A DNA stretch of 64,000 bases, taken from positions 62,001 through 126,000 of the forward strand of contig CANLMN010000002.1 of the NCBI GenBank assembly GCA_947492105.1, in the 5' to 3' direction. The notes under the pieces are model-generated. The model saw nothing but the letters and a program-made list of their open reading frames with translations, ran no database searches and had not been told where the DNA came from. The DNA comes from an uncultured Aquimarina sp. GTDB taxonomy: Bacteria > Bacteroidota > Bacteroidia > Flavobacteriales > Flavobacteriaceae. Positions 37,541-46,603 of the stretch are shown in pieces (within the stretch, counting starts at the first letter, position 1; every line of letters starts with the position of its first letter). A program made the position numbers and the translations under genes.

Positions 37541-39193
37541 CTAATATATAATTAATCTCTTTACAGCAACGGCTTTTTTACCATACACTTTTAAGACATA
37601 AGTTCCGTTTGCAACATCTCCAAAATCCAGATACTTTTCAGGCTCCAAGGAATCTATAGAAACTGTTTTTACAAGTGCTCCTCTCAACGTATATAAATTC
37701 ACATATTGCAAATCATTATTATTAGCATTCGTTCTCAAATAAACATTGCCTTTACTAGGATTTGGATATAACACTAACTCTTTGGATAAATAATTATCCG
37801 AAACACCCAAACTAATATTTCTATCCTCAATAATAAACTGAGCTACTCCACTAGCACTTATAGCTATATCATCAGATGCTTCCTGAAGAATGGTAGCTAT
37901 AAAAACATTCTCTTCTGGTTCCTGCTCCACATCTACAATAGTTTCTATATTCATACTTACACTACTTGTATTAGCAGGGATAACAATAGAATTCAACCCG
38001 CCTTTATAATCAATCCCAAACGCAGCTAATCCTCCATAATTGACAATGGACAATGCAATTGGAGACAATGAAGGAGTTGACACAGAAAAAACGAATACAC
38101 CCGTATCCCCCTCTTTCACTCTATCTGCAGAAGTGCTTATAGAAATAACTCCAACGTAATCCTTGACATCTATAGTTATCAAGCCTCTACCTGTACTCTC
38201 AGATGACTCACTACTGTTTCCTGATATATCATCTACCTCTACTAGAATATGATGCCTCTGACCATCGATGGTTTCGAAGTCCAAAGAATTAGCTTCTTTT
38301 ACCGTAATCATTCCTGTATCTGGATCTATATCAAACAAATCCTTACCTTCACCACCGACAATTCTCCAGTTTTGGAAGGCCGTATTCGACGCATCATCAA
38401 CCTCTGGCACCCCTATGACATATCCAACTGGCGCATCTTCTCTCAAATCGAATGTTTGTGGATTGATAATAGGATTTGATGCATCAACATCATTGAACTC
38501 AAAACTACATCCCTCTTCTGACAATGCTCCATTTCCATAAAAATTACTACCAGCCCTATAATTTTCTGAGGACATAAAGAATGCAAGTAAGCTCTCTTTA
38601 TTTCCTGATCGCTGTCCATCACATCTATATTGCCAATTTTGATTTCTCGAAGTAGAACTAAAGACATGAACCCCCATCACTAACCCAGGAGGTAACATCG
38701 TTAAAGTCCTTGATGTACGAATACCACGCTCATTATCCGCTGCCAAAATATCAGAACCTCTATTAAACATGTAAATAAAGCTCGGTACTGCTCCAGCGTT
38801 TTCTTGGTATACAATTATTTGATCGCCCTGTACGGAAAGACTAAAATTTCCACTTTTGGCTACAGTACCTATATTAGAAGAGATTTCATTAAGAGGATCT
38901 TCGATAATGACTTCTGTCAATGCCGGAACATCACTAGTTGCTGTCCACGTGATAGTTCCTTCTACCGCTGACCCGAAATCATTATTAGGAATATCCCATC
39001 CGTGATCTGTAAGTTTAATCTGACTATCCTTTTTAATATCAACAAATGTGATAAATGAAAAGGTCTGTGTGCCTGAAGCTGCATTAAATGTTGTTATCGC
39101 AATATCACCAGCTTCCAAATTTGTTTGTGCACACAAGGAACTTGTGCCCACTACTAAAAATAAAAACATCATGAGAGGGTATCGATATTTCAT
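37541..39193 (-). CDS. T9SS-sorted cell-surface protein with cadherin-like and Calx-beta-like domains
   Basis: Exported, probably surface-attached protein. The ATG at 39193 gives 550 aa with signal peptide (YPLMMFLFLVVGTSSLCAQ). Residues about 25-240 resemble a lamin-tail-like N-domain (LEAGDIAITTFNAAS, WTATSDVPALTEV). A cadherin-like segment with VPEVDDASNTAFQNWRI and FDIDPDTGMITVKE follows near 255-345. Next comes a Calx-beta-like domain (VKEGDTGVFVFSVSTPS, about 360-450). The C-terminal about 75 residues (LYPNPSKGNVYLRTN ... GTYVLKVYGKKAVAVKRLIIY) form a type A T9SS sorting domain. The function is unknown; adhesion is a guess. TATATTTG at 39222-39229 is a candidate -7 box. Confidence 0.85.
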   Translation of the reverse strand: MKYRYPLMMFLFLVVGTSSLCAQTNLEAGDIAITTFNAASGTQTFSFITFVDIKKDSQIKLTDHGWDIPNNDFGSAVEGTITWTATSDVPALTEVIIEDPLNEISSNIGTVAKSGNFSLSVQGDQIIVYQENAGAVPSFIYMFNRGSDILAADNERGIRTSRTLTMLPPGLVMGVHVFSSTSRNQNWQYRCDGQRSGNKESLLAFFMSSENYRAGSNFYGNGALSEEGCSFEFNDVDASNPIINPQTFDLREDAPVGYVIGVPEVDDASNTAFQNWRIVGGEGKDLFDIDPDTGMITVKEANSLDFETIDGQRHHILVEVDDISGNSSESSESTGRGLITIDVKDYVGVISISTSADRVKEGDTGVFVFSVSTPSLSPIALSIVNYGGLAAFGIDYKGGLNSIVIPANTSSVSMNIETIVDVEQEPEENVFIATILQEASDDIAISASGVAQFIIEDRNISLGVSDNYLSKELVLYPNPSKGNVYLRTNANNNDLQYVNLYTLRGALVKTVSIDSLEPEKYLDFGDVANGTYVLKVYGKKAVAVKRLIIY

Positions 39194-39221
39194 ATCTATA
39201 TATTTTACGTTTTTTGAACGC

Positions 39222-39229
39222 CAAATATA
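39222..39229 (-). promoter_or_regulatory. Candidate -7 box of the T9SS cargo gene
   Basis: The minus strand reads TATATTTG (TAnnTTTG match), 28 bp before the ATG at 39193. No clear -33 TTG. Confidence 0.4.
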
Positions 39230-39561
39230 CAAAAAAACCATCGCGAGCGACTATTTTTATTTTTTTTAATTTTATAAAATGTTGTTTACTAAACAATAAG
39301 AGTAAGTAAGATATAAAGATTAAGTAATATAGCAAAGACTGTACATACAACAATTATATAAGGAATTGATTTCATAGTTTTATGATTTTAAATAGCGTTT
39401 CTTCAAATATACTCACTAATACTTCTCATATTTAGGGGAAAAACCCCCATTTTTTAAAAGATTGATTAAGATCAAATATTTTGTTATCGTGAAAATACCA
39501 CTTCAGTTCATAAAGAAAAGTTAAACTCACCATTTGAAAACATACAAAATCGACATAAACG

Positions 39562-40002
39562 TCATTTTTTTAGATAAAGATACTTTCTATCATAATCAAT
39601 TATGGCTTTTGCACGTTTTAGAATGTCTGCACCTATAATACCATCCACAGGATCTGCATTATGCGCTGTTAGTGCATGATTAACATGGGTAAGATCAAAC
39701 AACACCAGCGACACACGTTTTTTACACCAAACTCCAAGTTGCATACTATTGTTTTTGGAAAGTAATGTCTCCATATCTATCGCACCCGCTCCTGCTGCCT
39801 TAATAGCACTATCTTGAGTCACCAACCCAAACTTGTCCACAGCCTCGAACCCCACACATGAACTAGAAGCTCCAGTATCTAATATAAAAGTACCATCGAC
39901 ATTGTTGATAGTTGCTTTTATTTCTAAATGATTGGTTTTGGTAAAGGAAAATTTTATCCGAGAATATTCTTTTGTTTTTAAAAATGTATGAAGTGAGCTC
40001 AT
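39562..40002 (-). CDS. Retropepsin-like aspartic protease family protein
   Basis: Single-domain aspartic protease fold, expected to act as a dimer. The ATG at 40002 gives 146 aa; a further in-frame 28 residues upstream would be encoded by MITE copy B6 and are not credible. The catalytic motif FILDTGASSSC places the Asp at residue 42. The second hallmark GIIGADILKRAKAIIDYD near residue 120 completes the flap/hydrophobic-Gly pattern. No signal peptide is seen. Substrate unknown. The gene lies 20 bp downstream of the B6 element, so its native promoter was displaced or the element supplies transcription. Confidence 0.85.
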   Translation of the reverse strand: MSSLHTFLKTKEYSRIKFSFTKTNHLEIKATINNVDGTFILDTGASSSCVGFEAVDKFGLVTQDSAIKAAGAGAIDMETLLSKNNSMQLGVWCKKRVSLVLFDLTHVNHALTAHNADPVDGIIGADILKRAKAIIDYDRKYLYLKK

Positions 40003-40022
40003 GAATAGATTGTGAAGTTTAA

Positions 40023-40181
40023 GACCATTTAAAAAAGAATTATAGGTTGACAATTTGCTCTCTCGACTATTTTTTCTCCAGCGCATTAAATCCCAGCCAC
40101 TAGCTATACCCGAATAGCATCGCTCAAACTAGTGGAAATAGCTCCAATTATCCTAACCCTATAATTACATTATTAATCATA
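40023..40181. mobile_element. MITE-like element, family B, copy B6
   Basis: 159 bp from GACCATTTAAAA to ATTAATCATA, core CCAGCCACTAGCTATAC. Flanked by TAA at 40020-40022 and 40182-40184. Fairly diverged. Its left end is 20 bp upstream of the protease start codon. Confidence 0.82.
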
Positions 40182-40223
40182 TAAAGCCAAAATTTGAGGC
40201 AATTATACTACTACTGTAAAAGA

Positions 40224-40263
40224 AACCAAATCCCAGCTATACGATAGCATAACTTGGGGTTGG
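40224..40263. other. Hairpin-forming sequence with GCTATACGATAGC palindrome
   Basis: CCCAGCTATACGATAGCATAACTTGGGG contains a perfect GCTAT-ACG-ATAGC stem inside weaker CCCA/TGGGG pairing. It resembles the centre of family B but has no recognisable arms. Origin unclear. Confidence 0.35.
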
Positions 40264-40305
40264 CTTTGCGATTGCATTATACAACTTGAATTCACGAAAA
40301 TAGTC

Positions 40306-40337
40306 CAAATTCTTTTAGCATAAAAAAAAAGAATTTG
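40306..40337 (-). terminator. Possible terminator after the LytTR gene
   Basis: An 11-bp perfect stem CAAATTCTTTT / AAAAGAATTTG lies 53 bp beyond the stop of the minus-strand regulator gene. The stem is AT-rich, so termination strength is doubtful. Confidence 0.5.
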
Positions 40338-40389
40338 CATCAACAGTTATGACTATCCCTACAAATCTCATTTTGCTGCAGTCTTAAAT

Positions 40390-41124
40390 TTATTTAAAAA
40401 AGTCCAAAAGTATTGATTTTCTTGAAGGAGCAACCATTAACTCCTTTCCATTACTCAAAAGTACGCTACCTCCTTTTCCTTTTCGATACCGTGTAACACA
40501 ACTAGTATTTACCAAAAAACTCTTATGGATTCGAGCAAACCCTTGTTCACTCAACATCTCCTCAAAATGCTTTAATGTTTTGCTTACCAGTTTTTCTGTA
40601 TGCGTCAAAAATATTTTTGTATAATTATCATCTGCTTGACAATACAAAATTTTTGAAATCTCTAACACTTCAAAGCCATCCTGCGTAGGGATTGTTATCT
40701 TACCTTCGACGACCAAGGATTTTGGAGTCAAAACAATATTTTGTAGCGCTGACTCTCTTTCTTTGATATGTTCAATATGACGTACTGCCTTGATCAAATC
40801 GTCAATAGCGATAGGTTTGAGTAAATAATAGGTAGCCTGTGCATTGAGCGCATCCACGGCATACTGATCATAAGCCGTTACAAAAACCGTTTCAAAGGAG
40901 CGTTCTGGCACTTGATCTAATAAATCAAATGCATTCCCATAAGGCATTTCTACATCTAGAAATACGATATCTGGTTCGTGGATTTGGAGAAGCTCTAGTG
41001 TTTTTGCAACACTACCTGCTTCGCCAAGAACCTGTACTTGGGGACAGTATTTCTTCAAATAATTGTGTAAAATTGCTCGGCTATTAGCCTCATCATCTAC
41101 AATTAGTGCGGTTATGGTTATCAT
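40390..41124 (-). CDS. LytTR family response regulator
   Basis: Two-component transcription regulator, 244 aa. The receiver domain (1-120) has the acidic pair in LIVDDEANSR, the phospho-acceptor in DIVFLDVEMPYG (Asp near residue 57), the Thr switch in FVTAYDQYA and the Lys in YLLKPI. The C-terminal LytTR DNA-binding domain (about 145-244) includes LYCQADDNYTKIFL, KHFEEML and FARIHKSFLVN. It follows the TPR histidine kinase gene by 15 bp on the same strand and is surely its cognate regulator. The target genes are unknown. Confidence 0.95.
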   Translation of the reverse strand: MITITALIVDDEANSRAILHNYLKKYCPQVQVLGEAGSVAKTLELLQIHEPDIVFLDVEMPYGNAFDLLDQVPERSFETVFVTAYDQYAVDALNAQATYYLLKPIAIDDLIKAVRHIEHIKERESALQNIVLTPKSLVVEGKITIPTQDGFEVLEISKILYCQADDNYTKIFLTHTEKLVSKTLKHFEEMLSEQGFARIHKSFLVNTSCVTRYRKGKGGSVLLSNGKELMVAPSRKSILLDFFK

Positions 41125-41139
41125 TATGGATTTAGAAAA

Positions 41140-43419
41140 TTATAGTTGTTTTTTTAGGATCAATGTAACTCGAGTACCAATACCATGCGCATCCCCATCT
41201 TCGATAGCCACCTGGATACAGTCTTTATACATTTCATTCAGGATACGAATTCTATTCTGGATATTACTCATCCCCTTTGATTCTTGTTTTTTTTGATGTA
41301 CAGTTTTCAAAGATTTTGATTTTGTTCTACCAATCCCATTATCCACAACCTGTATCTTTATGCCATCTTTTTCTATAAAATTTTCAAATTTAATCTTTAA
41401 AAAACCTTTCTCCTCTTTATAGCGCAATCCATGCCACACAGCGTTTTCTACATACGGTTGCAATAACATCGGCGGGATTTGATATGATTTTATAGGAATT
41501 TGTGGGTCTACTTCAATTTCGTAATCAAATTTATCTTGAAATCGGAAATGTTCTAACTGTACATAACGCTCCAAAAGAGTAATTTCTTTCTCTAAAGGTA
41601 TAAAATCCTGTTCACTATTCTCTAAAACCGATCGCATTAATAATGAAAAGTCGGTAAGGTACTTATTCGCTGCTCGTTCATCACTAGTAGCGATAAAAGT
41701 GTTTACAGAATTAAGTGCATTAAAAATAAAATGGGGGTTCATCTGCGAGCGCAACGATTTTAGAGCCAACACATTATTTGCGTTACGCTGTTGCCTCATG
41801 TTACGATACATCAGGTACCCTGCAAATAACATCAACAAACTTAGTATCACAAGAGCATAGATCACCAACTGCTGTTGAAAACTCCGTTGCTGTGACAACT
41901 CTTGAGATGTATATGCCAACTTATACCTGCTTTCATTCAGTTCTCGATCCTTTTCTAGACTTGTGATACGGTTTTGTTTATCAATTAACTGTCTGCTAAA
42001 GCGAGCTGCTTGAGAAATTTCTTGTTCTTTTTGAATATACAGTTTATCAATAATGATTTCATAATTTTCAAAAGCCTCTGCAGCCTTTTTGAGCGCTCCT
42101 TTTTGACGATACACTTCTCCTAACTTCCTTGTGGCATCTTTTTGCACTACCAAATCATTTTTTGCCTCGGACAATTTGATACTTTCTTCAAGAAAACTAA
42201 CCGCCTGATCCAAATTTTGTTGGGCGGCAAAAGCTCTTGCTATTTTATAATTCTGTACCTGGGGCGAAATAGCATTTACAGAATACTGATCGTTACGTAC
42301 AACTTTACTTATCGAATCTTTTATTACTTCTTGCTGCCGTACCTCTTCAACAACTTCGATATCCTCTAATGCAGCTTTACGCATAACAATTTCTTTATCA
42401 AAACTATTATTTTTGTTATAGAAATCAGCTGCTTTATTCTTCTGCAATGCTGCTGTTTTTTTGTCCTGTCTATTTGCTAATATCAACGACTGATCGTAAT
42501 ATTTGTTTGCCTTTACTAAATCTCCCTGTAACTCGTAGACCTCTGCAACCTTGGTTTGCAGGTTGATTGTTTGATCATTTTCCTTTCTGCCTTCTGCTAT
42601 CGCTAGTGCTTTTTCATAATTTCTTATCGCTTCTGGGTATTTTGTCAATCCTCTATAAGCATCACCCAAGCCTTCGTATACACCAATTTTATAAGGCGCT
42701 TGTAATCTACCCCTATCAAAAGACTGAAAGGTCCTAAGTGCTTGCTCAAATGCCTTCTCTTCTATCTGCACCTCTCCTAATTTGATCATCACTTCTGAAG
42801 TACTATAATACCCTGCACTGGTCTCGTAATTACTTGCTGCCAAATCAGGTTGTTTCCAATACCGATACACATCACCCAATAGCTCATACAAAGCAGCCTT
42901 CTTATACACTGCATTATTTGTATTATCATCCACCAACTCCAATGCAGCAGCAATGTATTCTATACTTTTTGCTGCATCCGTTTTGAGTGCTTGTTGCGCT
43001 TCTTTTAGCTTTAGTTCATATCGCATTCCTATCTTATCCGATGATGTTGCTATAGCCTTGGAACTAGACTTCTTTTTGTCCTTCTGTTTCTTATGTGAAC
43101 CTGACTCTTTTTCAGCTTCTTCTACCAGAACATCGATTCGTTGACCATCCTTGATGGTATAATAAATGGTTTCAAAATCATTATGCGATATAATAAGTTC
43201 TTCCCCAATCACAGCTTTGATCGCAAACCTACCATCAATATCTGTTGTCGTGCTTGTCCCCCCTGTTATGCGAATCCCAACATCACTTATAGGTTCGTAA
43301 CTTTTTTTTTCTTTCACGGACCCCTTGATTAACACCTGAGGCCCCACCTCTAGCTGCCCCATCAATACTATAGGACAAATAAAACTGATAAGTACTATGA
43401 TTTTTTGTAGCTGTCTCAT
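41140..43419 (-). CDS. LytS-type sensor histidine kinase with TPR region
   Basis: Sensor partner of the LytTR regulator. The 759-aa protein has a signal segment (IIVLISFICPIVLMG). A carboxypeptidase-regulatory-like beta domain follows (about 29-95: VLIKGSVKEKKSYEPISDVG). A Lys-rich stretch precedes tetratricopeptide repeats from about 130 to 450 (LYELLGDVYRYWKQPDLAASNYE, YEGLGDAYRGLTKYPEAIRNYE). A coiled-coil leads to one transmembrane helix (LVIYALVILSLLMLFAGYLMY, about 518-538). The kinase core has the phospho-His motif LRSQMNPHFIFNALNS and the ATP-binding YVENAVWHGLRYK and VVDNGIGRTKSKS. Periplasmic TPRs suggest protein sensing. Confidence 0.94.
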   Translation of the reverse strand: MRQLQKIIVLISFICPIVLMGQLEVGPQVLIKGSVKEKKSYEPISDVGIRITGGTSTTTDIDGRFAIKAVIGEELIISHNDFETIYYTIKDGQRIDVLVEEAEKESGSHKKQKDKKKSSSKAIATSSDKIGMRYELKLKEAQQALKTDAAKSIEYIAAALELVDDNTNNAVYKKAALYELLGDVYRYWKQPDLAASNYETSAGYYSTSEVMIKLGEVQIEEKAFEQALRTFQSFDRGRLQAPYKIGVYEGLGDAYRGLTKYPEAIRNYEKALAIAEGRKENDQTINLQTKVAEVYELQGDLVKANKYYDQSLILANRQDKKTAALQKNKAADFYNKNNSFDKEIVMRKAALEDIEVVEEVRQQEVIKDSISKVVRNDQYSVNAISPQVQNYKIARAFAAQQNLDQAVSFLEESIKLSEAKNDLVVQKDATRKLGEVYRQKGALKKAAEAFENYEIIIDKLYIQKEQEISQAARFSRQLIDKQNRITSLEKDRELNESRYKLAYTSQELSQQRSFQQQLVIYALVILSLLMLFAGYLMYRNMRQQRNANNVLALKSLRSQMNPHFIFNALNSVNTFIATSDERAANKYLTDFSLLMRSVLENSEQDFIPLEKEITLLERYVQLEHFRFQDKFDYEIEVDPQIPIKSYQIPPMLLQPYVENAVWHGLRYKEEKGFLKIKFENFIEKDGIKIQVVDNGIGRTKSKSLKTVHQKKQESKGMSNIQNRIRILNEMYKDCIQVAIEDGDAHGIGTRVTLILKKQL

Positions 43420-43818
43420 TCATTAAACATATTCAGCAGATGCCAGTAGCATGGTCTACACGATACTATACTATTTTCAATTTTGCCTTAGCACCTAATA
43501 ATTCAAATATCACTATATAAAACATTTTTTACACTCAAGAAGAAAACAACATCCTGTTTTGTAGTACCACGTATCTCTAAATAGAAGCGGAATAAATAGT
43601 ATGATTCTATTTCTTGATAAACTTACTTTATTTTAATGGGATACTAAAATGACCATTACTCGAAATTACATCAAAATCAAGACCTTCTTTCGCAACACTC
43701 CAGCCTCCCTACTTCACAAAAAGCGTTCCCTCAATGAAACACACTATTGACTCATCCTTGTTTTTTCTTGCAGAAACATCTTTATAGGTTTATGGAATAG
43801 AAATCTAAAACTACTATT
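43420..43818. other. Divergent spacer between the histidine kinase and VWA genes
   Basis: About 400 bp, AT-rich. No small gene, MITE or strong hairpin recognised. TAGGTTTA near 43785-43792 is a 7-of-8 match to the -7 box, about 27 bp before the VWA gene, but lacks a properly spaced TTG. Confidence 0.35.
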
Positions 43819-45012
43819 ATGAAAACCTTTATATTCTTACTCACCACTATACTATGTAGTATCAACACATCTTGCAAAGAACAAAAAACTACTGATACGC
43901 TCGCCGCGTACACCCCCACTCCCCGACAATTGACCACCAAAAGAACTGCTCCGGACACCAAAAACATCCAAGTAGCACTCCTTTTGGACACTAGTAATAG
44001 TATGGACGGGCTAATTAATCAAGCCAAAGCACAACTCTGGAAGATTGTAAATGAGCTCTCGTATGCAAAATGCGGAACATCCAAAATCAAACTACAAATC
44101 GCCCTCTATGAATATGGTAATGACGCGCTCAATGCCAGAGAAGGTTTTATACGACAGGTCTTACCATTCTCTGATGATCTAGATGAAATATCCCAACAAC
44201 TTTTTGCCCTACGCACCAATGGGGGTAATGAATTTTGTGGTAAAGTAATAGCTACCAGCTTAAGGCAATTAAATTGGAAGAAAGAGACCGACCACTTAAA
44301 ATTAATTTTTATTGCAGGAAATGAATCTTTTACACAAGGTAGCATAAACTACAAGGACGCAACTACAGATGCCGTAGAAAAAGACATCACGGTAAACACT
44401 ATTTTTTGCGGAGCCTATAATCAAGGAATTACTGCTCACTGGAAAGATGGAGCGATCCGTACTGGTGGAGAATACAGCGCTATTGATCATACTATCGCCA
44501 CTAGACATATGGACACACCCTACGACGATGAAATACTAAAATGGAACAAAAAACTAAACAACACCTATGTTCAGTATGGTTCTAAAGGGATGCAAAAAAT
44601 GAAAATGCAAGCTGCGCAAGATGTAAATGCTCAATCCCATAGTAAAGGAAATGCTGTAAGTCGAGCCATTAGCAAAAGCTCTAATTTTTATACAAATAAA
44701 AGCTGGGATCTTGTGGATGCCGTTGCAGAAGTCGATGAAGAAGAAATCGAAGATGTTATAAAAAACATTAAACCTACTGCACTATCAGAAGAACTACAAG
44801 ACAAGTCTCCATCTGCACTAAAACAACATATTACTATCAAAAAAAATGAACGTCTTGCAATACACAAAGAAATCAAAAATCTCCAAGCACTACGCAATAA
44901 ATATATTGCTCAGAACAGCAAGAAAGAAGAGGGGAACCTAGAAAAATCTCTTATCAATGCCATCAAAATTCAAGGAAAGAAAAAATCATTCCAATGGAAC
45001 GAGTACGAATAG
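43819..45012 (+). CDS. VWA domain-containing lipoprotein
   Basis: A 397-aa predicted lipoprotein (lipobox NTSC, Cys19) with a von Willebrand A domain (about 50-240). The MIDAS start VALLLDTSNSMDGLI (Asp57, Ser59, Ser61) is intact and FIAGNESF is a later element. LRTNGGNEFCGKVI sits in the middle. The C-terminal third is charged and helical (DVIKNIKPTALSEELQDKS, KKNERLAIHKEIKNLQALRNKY), probably a coiled-coil. VWA domains mediate metal-dependent protein binding. The partner and role are unknown, and no MoxR or BatA genes are nearby. It is a monocistronic plus-strand gene followed by short MITE copy A4. Confidence 0.88.
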   Translation: MKTFIFLLTTILCSINTSCKEQKTTDTLAAYTPTPRQLTTKRTAPDTKNIQVALLLDTSNSMDGLINQAKAQLWKIVNELSYAKCGTSKIKLQIALYEYGNDALNAREGFIRQVLPFSDDLDEISQQLFALRTNGGNEFCGKVIATSLRQLNWKKETDHLKLIFIAGNESFTQGSINYKDATTDAVEKDITVNTIFCGAYNQGITAHWKDGAIRTGGEYSAIDHTIATRHMDTPYDDEILKWNKKLNNTYVQYGSKGMQKMKMQAAQDVNAQSHSKGNAVSRAISKSSNFYTNKSWDLVDAVAEVDEEEIEDVIKNIKPTALSEELQDKSPSALKQHITIKKNERLAIHKEIKNLQALRNKYIAQNSKKEEGNLEKSLINAIKIQGKKKSFQWNEYE

Positions 45013-45051
45013 GACACTCAAAGCCAATAGCCAAAAAAACTCTAGGGGTAC

Positions 45052-45125
45052 TATCATTTATCCTTTGAATTTACTGGGATAAAATCTTAATTTTTATTTT
45101 CGGTAAATCCAAACAACAAATAGTA
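45052..45125. mobile_element. MITE-like element, family A, copy A4 (internally deleted, 74 bp)
   Basis: Keeps both ends (TATCATTTATCC ... CAAATAGTA) but the middle about 87 bp are missing; the junction reads GATAAAATCTTAATTTT. Right flank TAA; left flank TAC. Confidence 0.82.
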
Positions 45126-45164
45126 TAACTCAAAACTAGGCAACACCTTTTTTTCTTAAGTTAT

Positions 45165-45217
45165 CCCTGTATAAATTGATCTTTTTTTGTTTAAGAAAAA
45201 GGTCAATTTATACAGGG
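45165..45217. terminator. Strong inverted repeat just after tag
   Basis: CCCTGTATAAATTGATC pairs with GGTCAATTTATACAGGG (17-bp stem with one G-T position, 19-nt A/T loop). It begins 2 bp after the tag stop on the minus strand. No T-run follows directly, so it may stabilise the mRNA end rather than be a classic terminator. Confidence 0.6.
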
Positions 45218-45219
45218 AA

Positions 45220-45783
45220 TCAAACTTTGTCGTACCTAAAACAATCAATCGCATGATCATTGACCATTCCTACTGCCTGCATAAAGGCGTATACAATAGT
45301 AGATCCTACAAATTTGAAACCTCTTTTTTTCAAATCTTTGCTAATCTTATCTGACAAAGGTGTGTTTGCTGGACATTCTTTATAATGATTCCAAGCATTC
45401 TTGATAGGTTTCCCTTCCACAAAGCCCCATATATATTCACTAAAACTTCCGAATTCTTGCTGAGTCCGGATAAATGCCTGTGCATTGGACACCGTAGCAT
45501 TCACTTTTAATCGATTCCGAATAATTCCGGCATCTTGCAACAAAGCTTCTTTTTTGGTTTCTGTGTAATTGGCGATGATTTTGTAATCAAAATGATCAAA
45601 AGCCAAGCGAAAATTTTCTCGCTTACGCAAAATAGTAATCCAACTCAACCCAGCCTGAAAGGTTTCCAAAATCAAAAACTCAAAAAGTAAATCATCATTA
45701 TATAATGGGGTTCCCCATTCATTATCATGATAATTCTCATACAAGGTATCACCTTGACACCAACCACAACGATGTTTTGTCAT
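45220..45783 (-). CDS. tag: DNA-3-methyladenine glycosylase I
   Basis: Base-excision enzyme removing 3-methyladenine. The 187-aa protein starts with the zinc/Tag signature RCGWCQGDTLYENYHDNEWG (residues 5-24), then the HhH-fold core with FEFLILETFQAGLSWITIL, and IIRNRLKV. The C-terminal KFVGSTIVYAFMQAVGMVNDH supplies the conserved His near the end. Length is standard. The gene sits between short family A copies A4 and A5, about 95 bp and 21 bp away on either side. Confidence 0.96.
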   Translation of the reverse strand: MTKHRCGWCQGDTLYENYHDNEWGTPLYNDDLLFEFLILETFQAGLSWITILRKRENFRLAFDHFDYKIIANYTETKKEALLQDAGIIRNRLKVNATVSNAQAFIRTQQEFGSFSEYIWGFVEGKPIKNAWNHYKECPANTPLSDKISKDLKKRGFKFVGSTIVYAFMQAVGMVNDHAIDCFRYDKV

Positions 45784-45803
45784 TATACGTTACTTTTTTG
45801 ATT

Positions 45804-45879
45804 TACAATATTTATCCTATGAATTTACTAGGATAAAATCTCAATTTTCATTTCCGGTAAATTCAAACAACAAATGGTA
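45804..45879. mobile_element. MITE-like element, family A, copy A5 (internally deleted, 76 bp)
   Basis: The left end is decayed (TACAATATTTATCC), the right end intact (CAAATGGTA) and followed by TAA. The deletion junction GATAAAATCTCAATTTT is the same as in A4. Confidence 0.8.
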
Positions 45880-45979
45880 TAATTGCGCCTGTTCAATTGT
45901 TCCAAAAATATTTTATCTCTAAAAATAGTAAGTTTTCAAGATATAACACGTCCAAGTACTCAATACTAAGAAAATTATT

Positions 45980-46603
45980 ATGGATACTACAGCTACCAAA
46001 ACTACAATCCCTACCACAACACTTATAGAACAAGGAATAGAAAGTGGGCAAACATATCAAGACTACCGCAATCTGGTAAGTCAATTAGTTGCTGATGGAA
46101 AAACTACAGGCGTAGAACAGCGAGAAGATTTGATTGATTACACTGTACTCAATGATCGTAGAATGAAGCGTTGGGACAAGACTATAAAAATCACTCCAGA
46201 AGCCAGTGCAAAAATTGCTGCTACTACACAAAAAATAACTTGGGTAGTACTCACTGAGAGTTGGTGTGGTGATGCTGCACATATAACTCCAGTACTCCAA
46301 AAGATAGCGGCGCTTACTCCAAATATAGAACTTCGTATAGTATTACGAGATACTAATGAGGAATTGATGGATCAATTCTTAACTAATGGAGGACGATCTA
46401 TCCCAAAACTTATTGGATATGATACAGCTACCAAAGAAGTCAAATACACGTGGGGACCACGACCTTCTGAAGCAGCTCAACTAGTAAAAGAATATAAAGC
46501 AGCACACGGCAAGTTGGATCCTGAATTCAAAGAAAGTCTTCAAAAGTGGTACAACACCAATAAAGGGCAAGCTATTATTTCAGATTTTCTAGAATTGCTT
46601 TAG
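45980..46603 (+). CDS. Thioredoxin-like family protein with a single active-site cysteine
   Basis: A 207-aa cytoplasmic protein. Residues about 85-175 are thioredoxin-like: WVVLTESWCGDAAHITPVLQKIA carries the first CxxC cysteine, but the second position is replaced (WCGDA). The cis-Pro loop is GGRSIPKLIGYD near 135. The family is common in Bacteroidota and has no assigned substrate; with one Cys it cannot act as a standard disulfide reductase but could work by mixed disulfides. Its TAG stop overlaps the stop of the convergent TonB-like gene by 4 bp. Confidence 0.88.
   Translation: MDTTATKTTIPTTTLIEQGIESGQTYQDYRNLVSQLVADGKTTGVEQREDLIDYTVLNDRRMKRWDKTIKITPEASAKIAATTQKITWVVLTESWCGDAAHITPVLQKIAALTPNIELRIVLRDTNEELMDQFLTNGGRSIPKLIGYDTATKEVKYTWGPRPSEAAQLVKEYKAAHGKLDPEFKESLQKWYNTNKGQAIISDFLELL

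Noticed and set aside
39562-40086. Longer protease start at 40086
   Set aside because: The extra 28 residues would come from MITE copy B6; the ATG at 40002 fits the fold.
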